A DNA stretch of 35,170 bases, from contig NZ_JACJSJ010000088.1 of NCBI RefSeq assembly GCF_014698115.1, positions 1 to 35,170 on the forward strand. Reading direction: 5' to 3'. The translations under genes were made by a program, and so were the position numbers. Positions 14,368 through 22,600 of the stretch are shown here, piece by piece. A model generated the notes under the pieces. It worked only from the letters and a program-made list of their open reading frames with translations. It did no database searches and was not told the origin of the DNA. The stretch comes from Nostoc sp. FACHB-973. Lineage in GTDB: Bacteria; Cyanobacteriota; Cyanobacteriia; Cyanobacteriales; Nostocaceae. Every line of letters begins with the position of its first letter. Within the stretch, counting starts at the first letter, position 1.

Positions 14368-16377
14368 CTAAACTATTACCCATTTCAGCACCTTCGGATC
14401 TTTATCATAGCGATAGGTAAAGCCGTCTCTAGTAGTAATAGATTCCCCTTTACTTGCCTTGCTTCTAATAGTAGTAATGGAATAGGATGTTAATGCATTC
14501 ATTTCCTTGTGAGAAAATCCTTCGACTGTGCTTATTTCTGCTTGAATTAAGGATTTATCTTGAGACGAATCATCTATTTTTATTTGAGGATTTATGGGAG
14601 GAATAGTGACAATTGCTTTTCGAGTCCGATAATCCTGCACTGTCACAAGTTGCCAACTCGAATCTTGTGAAAGTTCCAAAACCCATTGATGATAATCAAA
14701 CAGGCTTTCCCGATGCCCGACACTGATAAATGTTGTTTTCGTCTCTTGTAACTGTTGATATAAACTTCCTTCATTTTTCAAATCCAAAGCACTCGTTGCT
14801 TCGTCTAATATAGTGAAGCTAGGATGAGTAACTATTAGTCGTGCAAAAGCAAGGCGTTGTTGTTCTCCCAATGATAATATGTTTTCCCAAGGAACTTCTG
14901 TATCGAAGCCATCGACTCGACTTAGCAAGTTTTGCAGATTAACTTGTTGTAGAACCTCTTTGAGTTCCGCATCGGTAATCTGACGATTAGTATTAGGGTA
15001 AAGTAACTGTTCACGCAAAGTTCCCAAAATGATATAAGGACGTTGGGGTAGGAATAAGACTTCTTCTAAAGAAGGTCGCACTAAACGACCAGTCCCCGCG
15101 TTCCACAAACCTGCGATCGCTCTCAATAGAGAACTTTTACCTCGACCACTCGGCCCAACAATCAATAAACCTTCTCCCGGTTGAACAGACAGTGACAAGT
15201 CTTCAACGATTACCTGCTCATAGTTGGGCGTTTGTAAGGTAACATGCTCAAAAGCAAAATGATTTTCTTCTATTATTTTAATGGTACTAACATTCTCTGG
15301 TTGTTTGGTGACTTCTTCTAAGGCATCTGAAAACTCAGCTAAACGCTCAACGTAACTCGAAAAATTTCCAGAAGTGCCAAATGCAGTTATTAGTTCTCCC
15401 AAAGCAGTAGCAAACATAAAGCTAGCGACACTAGCTTGTCCAACTTGTCCGAAATCAATTTTACCTTGAATATATAAAGGCGCAAGTATGAATAACATAA
15501 AAAGTTCGATAGCAACCTGATATGCTCTGTTAAAAATATCTCTATTTCTCTCCCAATCAATCTTGCGTTTATTATTTTTTATCAGCTTATTAAATCGGCG
15601 CTCAATTATATTTAATTCCTGTTTTTCTCCCCGAAAAAAAGCTATCGATTCAGCATGATTGCGAACATGAGTTAGGCAGTAATTATAGTCAGCTTTAGAT
15701 TCAATTTCCGCTTGATTAATACTATTTAATTCTTGATTTAAGTAGACAGCAATGAAATTGCCCATAATCGTATAAATAATCAGAGCAATAGCAATCTGTT
15801 GGGAAATTGACCAGATAATTATTGCAAAAGTTATCATTTCCAGTACTTTTTCTAGGAAAGTAGCTGAAAAATTGAGGGCATTACTGGTAATTGGTTCAAT
15901 TTCTTGGGATAAACGTTGATCTGGGTTATCAACATCAGTTCTAAAATTAATTTTATAATAAGCACGATTGCTTAAATATTTATCTAAAATTTGATTATTA
16001 AGCCATTGATACCAATCAAGAGCAATTTGTTTTCTAACAAATTTAGAAAATCCTAACAAAAGCGTTACCAAGACAAGTCCAGCAGCATAAAATGATATGC
16101 TATTAATAAACTTAGAATAATCTTTTTCTTGAAGTATGATATCGACGAGGTAGCGATTAAGAAAACTATTAAAAGCAGTGACACCTACAAATCCAATTAT
16201 TAGTAATATTAGGAGAATCAGCATTCCCCATGCACGAATTACATCTGAGAATGCTCTTTCTCCTGGCTTTGTTGGATACCAGTAAGGGCCAGCGATCGCT
16301 TTGACATTTTCCCAGAATTGGGTAAAATCTGAAAAAACATTTCTTGAGGGTTGAGCTTGAACAACTTGGGTTGGCAT
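14368..16377 (-). CDS. YddA/SbmA-like ABC exporter (permease-ATPase fusion) of the NRPS cluster
   Basis: A 669-residue half-transporter of the ABC_membrane_2 type (YddA/peroxisomal ABCD-like). The N-terminal membrane domain spans about 20-360, with helices near 52-72, 93-110 and further on; the conserved entry FTQFWENVKAIAGPYW and the DNPDQRLSQEIE loop are typical. ATPase domain about 375-575: Walker A GPSGRGKSS, signature LSLGEQQRLAFARL, Walker B FTILDEATSALD, H-loop SVGHRESL. A C-terminal tail of about 85 residues after the ATPase is unusual. It lies 102 bp after the P5C-reductase gene on the same strand, and a related transporter is part of nostopeptolide-type clusters, so it most likely exports the peptide. 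The ribosome binding site is weak. Confidence 0.88.
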   Translation of the reverse strand: MPTQVVQAQPSRNVFSDFTQFWENVKAIAGPYWYPTKPGERAFSDVIRAWGMLILLILLIIGFVGVTAFNSFLNRYLVDIILQEKDYSKFINSISFYAAGLVLVTLLLGFSKFVRKQIALDWYQWLNNQILDKYLSNRAYYKINFRTDVDNPDQRLSQEIEPITSNALNFSATFLEKVLEMITFAIIIWSISQQIAIALIIYTIMGNFIAVYLNQELNSINQAEIESKADYNYCLTHVRNHAESIAFFRGEKQELNIIERRFNKLIKNNKRKIDWERNRDIFNRAYQVAIELFMLFILAPLYIQGKIDFGQVGQASVASFMFATALGELITAFGTSGNFSSYVERLAEFSDALEEVTKQPENVSTIKIIEENHFAFEHVTLQTPNYEQVIVEDLSLSVQPGEGLLIVGPSGRGKSSLLRAIAGLWNAGTGRLVRPSLEEVLFLPQRPYIILGTLREQLLYPNTNRQITDAELKEVLQQVNLQNLLSRVDGFDTEVPWENILSLGEQQRLAFARLIVTHPSFTILDEATSALDLKNEGSLYQQLQETKTTFISVGHRESLFDYHQWVLELSQDSSWQLVTVQDYRTRKAIVTIPPINPQIKIDDSSQDKSLIQAEISTVEGFSHKEMNALTSYSITTIRSKASKGESITTRDGFTYRYDKDPKVLKWVIV

Positions 16378-16479
16378 CTTTGAGAAATAAATTAAAATCT
16401 TTTATCAACTTTAATACTTATTAGTGCTGAATAATCACTAATAAGTACCGAATGAGTAACCCCACTCAGCGCTAATTTT

Positions 16480-17301
16480 TTAACTCATATTACCTAATTG
16501 TTGAGTGCGGCTCAAAGCAGCAAGCACTGCATTAGAGATCACAGTTCGCATACCACCTTTTTCTAACTCGTAAAGACCAGCAGCAGTCACTCCCCCAGGA
16601 CTAGTTACCTTGTTTCGTAACACTGCTGGATGTTCATGAGTCTGCAACATCAGTTCTACACTACCACCAATCGTATGCAATGTTAGTTCTTCGGCTTGTG
16701 TCCGAGTTAAACCCATATGAACCCCAGCATCAATCATCGCTTCGATGTACAGAAACACAAATCCGGTTCCCGCGCTACTCAACGCCGTTGCCATATCAAG
16801 GTAATGTTCATTTTGAGTAGTAAATTCCTTGCCTAATGCTTGTAAAATGACTTGAGTGTGCGATCGCTGTATTTCTGTCACACTTGACGATGCACTCCAC
16901 ACCGTAGTCCCATGACCAACTTGTACTGCAATATTCGGCATTGTACGAACAACAGCAGAATGATTCAACCCTTCGCACAGAGATGTAATACTCGCTCCAC
17001 TCACAATACTAATTACTAAAGCATCAGGTGAAATTTTACCCTTAAGCATAGCCAGAACCTCTGCCAAAACCTGCGGTTTCACCGCCAATATCACAATAGA
17101 CGCGCCTTGCACCGCTTCTATATTGCAGGTTGTAGTACGTACTCCATATTCCCTTTCTAAATGCAAGCATCGCGCAGAAACTGGATCGCTGACTATAATT
17201 AGATCGGGTTTTGGAACAATTTTTGTTGATAACAATCTAGTAACGATCATTTCGCCCATCGTACCACCGCCGATAAAGGCAATTTGTAAATCTGTGAGCA
17301 T
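16480..17301 (-). CDS. nosF: Pyrroline-5-carboxylate reductase homologue for 4-methylproline
   Basis: 273 residues of the ProC fold. The NAD(P)-binding N-terminus is IAFIGGGTMGEMIV, and the C-terminal dimer/substrate domain carries KVTSPGGVTAAGLYELEKGG. In clusters of this type the enzyme reduces 3-methyl-pyrroline-5-carboxylate to 4-methyl-L-proline. The loop that reads SGSGPAY in housekeeping ProC is SSAGTGF here (within LSSAGTGFVFLYIEA), a change next to the substrate pocket that fits a different ring substrate. GGGAG-type ribosome binding site just before the ATG. It lies downstream of the dehydrogenase and hydroxylase genes, in pathway order. The housekeeping proC is expected elsewhere in the genome. 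Confidence 0.85.
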   Translation of the reverse strand: MLTDLQIAFIGGGTMGEMIVTRLLSTKIVPKPDLIIVSDPVSARCLHLEREYGVRTTTCNIEAVQGASIVILAVKPQVLAEVLAMLKGKISPDALVISIVSGASITSLCEGLNHSAVVRTMPNIAVQVGHGTTVWSASSSVTEIQRSHTQVILQALGKEFTTQNEHYLDMATALSSAGTGFVFLYIEAMIDAGVHMGLTRTQAEELTLHTIGGSVELMLQTHEHPAVLRNKVTSPGGVTAAGLYELEKGGMRTVISNAVLAALSRTQQLGNMS

Positions 17302-17345
17302 ATTTTCTCCCTGTTAAGTAGAACAGCGTAAATAATTCAATGTTT

Positions 17346-17391
17346 GTAGTAAGGACTTTAGTCCTGAAAAAAGGGCTAAAGCCCTTACTAC
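17346..17391. repeat. Dispersed hairpin repeat between dehydrogenase and reductase genes
   Basis: Two 20-bp arms, GTAGTAAGGACTTTAGTCCT (17346-17365) and its near inverse (17372-17391), with two mismatches and a 6-base loop. This is a common Nostoc spacer repeat. On the transcript it would fold into a strong stem between the two genes and might reduce read-through or stabilise mRNA ends. Confidence 0.65.
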
Positions 17392-17468
17392 GAGCTAAAT
17401 TTTTCTAACTTTGTTTGATTTATTCTCACCGACTTACTTAATCTAAGTCATTTGATATATCGTTGGCA

Positions 17469-18575
17469 TCAAGATAAATTGGGCTGAATCACAGCTTTTA
17501 ATACAGAGCCTTGCTCTACATCTGCCAGCGCTTGATTAATTTCTTGTAGTGTGTATGAACGGCTAATTATGCTTGACCAAGCAATATTTTTACTGGGATC
17601 GCTATGACGTTTTAGTAATTCAATCATTCTGTAAAAATGGCTGAAATCAATTCCCCAAGTTCCGCGAATATCAATATGTTTTAAATTAATTTCTAGGTGG
17701 GGATTAATGAGAATCTCACCCGTGTTTGTGTAATGCCCGACAATAACATAGCGGCCACCATTTCTGGTCATATTCAAGCCCTCTTTGACAGCAATGGGAA
17801 TGCCTGTGGCTTCAATAGTGACATCAGCACCGTGTCCGTTTGTCAATTCCAAAACTCGCTCAATATGTTGTCGTGGATCATCAGCCTTAATTACTAAGGT
17901 TTCATCGACACCGAAGGATTTGGCAACTACTAATCGGCTTTCAAATTTATCAATGACAATCACTTTACCCGCACCTGAGAGCAAAGCTAGAATTGCCACA
18001 CTCAAACCCACAGGCCCAGAACCCTGAACCACGACAACATCACCGATTTGAATCTGCGCTCGGTCGATAGCGTGTAATGCAGTTGGTAAAGCACATCCGC
18101 CAGCAATGAATTGCTTTGGTGAGACTTCTTCAGGTAAAGTGAGAACTTTCACCCCTGGTTTGAGGTAAATCAGTTGAGACCAACCACCTAGTAACCCATC
18201 TTTGGCTGAGTAGGTGACACCATAAACTTTGCGTTTTGGACAGCGAGTGGATGCTTTGGCTACTAGACAATACCAGCAGTTGTAACAGGTTTCGTGGACA
18301 TCTAAAAAAGTAGCGATCGCTCCAGGCTGAATTAATTTACCATTGACATCACTAACCGATCCACCTGTTTCCACCACACGACCAACTGAGAAGTGTCCAG
18401 GGATGATGGGATACGGTACTCCCTCTAAACGCCCATGTAGTAAATGTACATCAGTTCCACAAACCTCAGAATATAAGGTTTCAAGAATAATTCCACCCTT
18501 TTCCAGAATCGGGTCTGGTAATTCTTGGACTTCAACTGGTTGATTAGGTGCAGTCATCACAGCTGCTAAGGGCAT
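17469..18575 (-). CDS. nosE: Zinc-dependent alcohol dehydrogenase for 4-methylproline
   Basis: 368 residues of the medium-chain dehydrogenase family. Catalytic zinc ligands are C39 (SEVCGTD) and H61 (IPGHFSVG). The structural zinc lobe has four cysteines in CYNCWYC...STRC. The Rossmann motif is QGSGPVGLSVA with a following acidic residue (VIVIDKFES), favouring NAD. In the known pathway it oxidises 5-hydroxyleucine to the semialdehyde, which closes spontaneously to the methyl-pyrroline carboxylate. The usual GHE of the family is GHF here. It starts 60 bp after the hydroxylase stop with GAGGAAG as ribosome binding site, so the pair is probably co-transcribed. Confidence 0.87.
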   Translation of the reverse strand: MPLAAVMTAPNQPVEVQELPDPILEKGGIILETLYSEVCGTDVHLLHGRLEGVPYPIIPGHFSVGRVVETGGSVSDVNGKLIQPGAIATFLDVHETCYNCWYCLVAKASTRCPKRKVYGVTYSAKDGLLGGWSQLIYLKPGVKVLTLPEEVSPKQFIAGGCALPTALHAIDRAQIQIGDVVVVQGSGPVGLSVAILALLSGAGKVIVIDKFESRLVVAKSFGVDETLVIKADDPRQHIERVLELTNGHGADVTIEATGIPIAVKEGLNMTRNGGRYVIVGHYTNTGEILINPHLEINLKHIDIRGTWGIDFSHFYRMIELLKRHSDPSKNIAWSSIISRSYTLQEINQALADVEQGSVLKAVIQPNLS

Positions 18576-18634
18576 GAATTACTTCCTCACTATATTTACC
18601 AAATTGCTTCCTGCTTCTTAGTTATCTATCACAT

Positions 18635-19432
18635 TCAAGACCACAAAATAATTTCACCGTTAGGAAGTAATCCCATCGCAGAGGTGAAAGTTACACGTTG
18701 TCCATCCATCGGTTCAACAGTGTGAAAATTGCGTGTATTGAAAATGAACACATCTCCTACGTAAGGTTGGAAGGCGATCATGTCTGCATCTGCAATTACT
18801 GTATCACCATAGCCGTAGGAATCGAGTTTATATTGGTCATCTCCTGGTTGCCACTGGCGATCGTAAATACGTGTTTTGCCATGATTGTTGGGAGAACATT
18901 TCAAGTACAAATTCCAGGAAAGTTGATAAATAACTGTACCAATTTCCCATTCCGATTGTTCTAACGGGGCATAATCAATATGAAGTTGAGTACCCTGCTC
19001 TATTTTTCTGATCAGTCCTGCATAATAACCACCATAGAATGGTTCCGAAGCAATTCGCACAGTCGCGCCTGTACACTCTCGGATTTTCACCATTAAGCGT
19101 TCTAATGGATTGAAAGAGGCTGCCATAATGCAGTCTCTTAATTTAGTTGTGCGTTCTACTGCTTGAAAATAAGCTGCTTTACTAATGCGATTATATTCAA
19201 ACACTGTGATACCAATTCTCTCAATCTTCGGATTCACATCTTGATAGCAGTCAAAGTTGAACAATTGAGCTTGATCAACTAACATTTCACACTCTTGGGG
19301 TGTAGCAAATTCTTTTAGCCGAATTAAAGGAATTTGGTTTTCCAAGAGCATTTTTAAAGACTCTGTAGTTAAAGGATACTCTTGCTTTTTGTCCCAAACC
19401 TTGGATTTAATCTGTTTAGAAGTAGCAGTCAT
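18635..19432 (-). CDS. ldoA: Fe(II)/2-oxoglutarate-dependent L-leucine 5-hydroxylase
   Basis: 265 residues. The iron triad is H151-x-D153 (QLHIDYAP) and H237 (RNFHTVEP), with R246 (GQRVTF) placed to bind 2-oxoglutarate. Length and motif spacing fit LdoA from Nostoc punctiforme and GriE, which hydroxylate free leucine at C5. Position right before the NosE- and NosF-type genes, in pathway order, strongly supports this substrate. AAGGA lies about eight bases before the ATG. The distance to the upstream NRPS stop is now about 200 bp because of a MITE; without it the gap would be about 40 bp, as in a tight operon. A different amino-acid hydroxylase is the main alternative. Confidence 0.85.
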   Translation of the reverse strand: MTATSKQIKSKVWDKKQEYPLTTESLKMLLENQIPLIRLKEFATPQECEMLVDQAQLFNFDCYQDVNPKIERIGITVFEYNRISKAAYFQAVERTTKLRDCIMAASFNPLERLMVKIRECTGATVRIASEPFYGGYYAGLIRKIEQGTQLHIDYAPLEQSEWEIGTVIYQLSWNLYLKCSPNNHGKTRIYDRQWQPGDDQYKLDSYGYGDTVIADADMIAFQPYVGDVFIFNTRNFHTVEPMDGQRVTFTSAMGLLPNGEIILWS

Positions 19433-19538
19433 AATACATTTCCTTACATTTAAATTTCAACTCAAATGAACTCACTTAATATCTACAGAATGCGGGTTAG
19501 ATAAGAACTTGAGAGGGCGAATGTGATTATCAAATTCA

Positions 19539-19688
19539 GAGGATGTCTGAGAAGTATCAAATATTTGTTGATCCCCCCTACACCCTTTTAAAGGGGGAAA
19601 TAAGATTCTTAAGTCCCCCTTTAAAAGGGGAATTTAGGGGGATCTCGAAGGGTTAGGTGTATACAAAAAAAACTTTTCAGACATCCTC
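19539..19688. mobile_element. 150-bp MITE overlapping the 3' end of the second NRPS gene
   Basis: Terminal inverted repeats of 17 bp with one mismatch (GAGGATGTCTGARAAGT) at 19539-19555 and 19672-19688. TCA directly flanks each side (19536-19538, 19689-19691), a 3-bp TNA-type target duplication as made by some IS5-group elements. The interior is a large hairpin of the dispersed GGGGGATC...CCCCTTTAAA type. The NRPS stop codon at 19634 lies inside it. Confidence 0.8.
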
Positions 19689-22600
19689 TCAGGTTCATAT
19701 CCATCGCCTGTAACTTCTTGTGCTTTCTCAATGCAAGCTTCCAACTTTTCCGCTAAGACCTGAACGTGGGGCAGATTCATCATCGTCACATGATTACCTG
19801 GGACAAAATGAATATCCACTGGTTCGGCAGAAAATTTGCTCCAGCCCCAATGCAAATTCTGCGAAATCTCAGAAGGTACTTCACTATTAGATTCATCAAT
19901 ATTGACGACATTCTCCTTGGCGCGTAAGAGAGTAATTTTGTTTGGATAAACCTCTTGTGGTACATAATTCACTACAGCGTTAGCTTTGAGCAGTTGCACC
20001 ATATTATTAAGCTGCATAATTTCATCGTCAGGAGGTAAGATATCAGCAGTTTTTAACCTTTCTAAAACATATTTCAGTTGATCTTCCCAAACCATAGATT
20101 GAAGAGTATCAACAGAACAATCCATCTTTTTGCCGTAAACAACTTCGATTGTGTTTGCTAATTCAGCCAACCATTTAGTATTATCCAAATCAAAAGCTGA
20201 TGGATTTTTTTGATGAAACGGTGCTGTAGTATCAAGAATGGCAACTAAAGCAACCTTGTGACCTTTACGAAGTAACTGCTGCGCCATTTCAAAGGCTAAT
20301 TTACCGCCAAAAGAATGCCCTGCCAAAAAATACGGCCCCTGCGGTTGAACAACTAAGAGTGATTGAATATAACGGGCGGCTATATCCTCAACTTGGGTAA
20401 TCAGTTCTCCTCCTTCACCAGGAGCAATTGCTTGGAAACTGTAAAATGGTTGGTCTGAACCCAGACAACGGGCTAAATCATACAAATAAAAGGGATAGCC
20501 CGCAGCCCCTGGAAGACAAAACAAAGGTGGCTTAGAACCGTGCGGCTGAAGTGCTACTAAGGGAGATCCACTCTTAGAATCTGAATCGAATGGTACAATT
20601 GTTGCCAATTGTTCAATAGTTGGATTTTGGTAAAGGCTGGCGATCGCAATATTTTTACCAAACTGCTGTTTAATTTGAGCCATTAAGTAAGGAGTTAAAA
20701 GAGAGTGACCACCGAGGTCAAAGAAATTATCTTTTACTCCCACCTTGTCAACTTTCAAAATTCTTGACCAGATTTGCGTTAGTTCCAGTTCTACTTGGTT
20801 GCGTGGAGCAACATATTTATCTGAATTACTGCTGTGTAAATCCGGTGCAGGCAATACACGGCGGTCTACTTTGCCGCTAGGAGTTAGTGGCATTGACTCC
20901 AACATCACAAAAGCGCTTGGCACCATGTAGTCTGGTAGCTTTGCTTTCAGGAATTGCCGGAGTTCATTGATTGTGGGTGTACAGTGCTGATGTGCTACCA
21001 CATAGGCAACTAGGCGTTTATCACCCGGCGTATCTTCGCGGGCGATGATACAACATCCCTCCACATCTCCATGCTGGCTCAGTACTGCTTCAACTTCTCC
21101 CAATTCAATGCGGAAGCCTCGCACCTTAACTTGATTGTCAATGCGTCCCAGGTATTCAATGTTGCCATCCGGTAAATAGCGGGCTAAATCCCCTGTTTTG
21201 TAGAGGCGTGAATCAGGGTCAGTGCTAAAGGGATTGGGGATAAATCTCTGTTGTGTTAACTCTGGTCGATTGAGATAGCCTCGCGCCAAAGAGACACCAC
21301 CAATGTGCAATTCTCCTGCTACACCCACAGGTACAGGCTGTAGATACTTATCTAAAATGTAAATTTGCGTGTTAGCAATGGGACGACCAATGGGAGGCAG
21401 TAGCGGCCAAATCTCTACTGAGTTATTCAGAGTAAAAGTGATGATTACATGGCTCTCCGATGGCCCATAATGATTGTGCAAAGTACAATCATTTAATTTG
21501 CTTAACCATTGAGAAATCGCCGGAGTAATCTGCAATTGTTCCCCAGCAGTAATGATTTCCCTCAGATGACTATTAACTAATTCACTCCCAACAGCGATTT
21601 CAGCTAGTTGCTGTAAAGCAACAAAGGGAACAAATAGTCTCTCAACAGCTTTTTGTTGGAGAAAAACTAACAAAGCTGATGTATCTCGCCGCAATTCCTC
21701 CCCAATTAAGAATAATGTGCCTCCAGAACACCAGGTAGTGAAGATTTCTTGGAAGGAGACATCAAAACTAATAGGAGCAAATTGCAGCGTTTTTGCTCCA
21801 GTAGAAATTGTATTATTTTGCAGTTGCCACAGAATCAGATTGCAAAGAGCAAGCTGATTCATGGCTACACCTTTAGGTTGACCTGTAGAACCAGAGGTAT
21901 AAATTACATAAGCTAAGTTATTAGCTTGTACACCAGAGATAAGATTGTCTTGACTCGACTGGAAAATTAGTTGAGTGTCAGTATCCAAACAAACAAGTTT
22001 TGCTTGATGCTGGGGCAGTCTGTCGAGGAGTGACTGCTGGGTTAGCAACACTGAAACTTGAGCATCTTCTAACATGAAAGCCAAACGCTCTTGAGGGTAG
22101 TTTGGATCAAGTGGCACATAAGCCCCACCTGCCTTGAGAATGCCCAACAATCCCACCACCATTTCTATTGAGCGTTCTAGACAAATACCCACCAGCACAT
22201 CTGCGGACACTCCCAAAGACTTCAGGTAGTGCGCCAACTGGTTAGCACGGCAGTTTAACTGCTGGTAAGTGAGTTGTTGATCTTGAAACACAACAGCTAC
22301 AGCATTAGGTGTACTTAAACACTGCTGCTCAAATAACTGATGGATGCACAAATCAAGTGGATAATCCGCCTGAGTGTCGTTCCATTCAAGTAGTAACTTT
22401 TGTTGCTCTGTCTGTGACAGCAGTGGTAATTGAGAAATTCGCTGCTCTGGGTTAGCAACAATTCCAGAGAGCAATGTCACAAAATGTCCAGTCATCCGTT
22501 CAATTGTGCTGGCATCAAATAAGTCAGTGTTATATTCCCATACACCCACCAGTCCATTAACAGTGTTCTGTATTGATAAAAACAAATTAAACTTGGCAGT

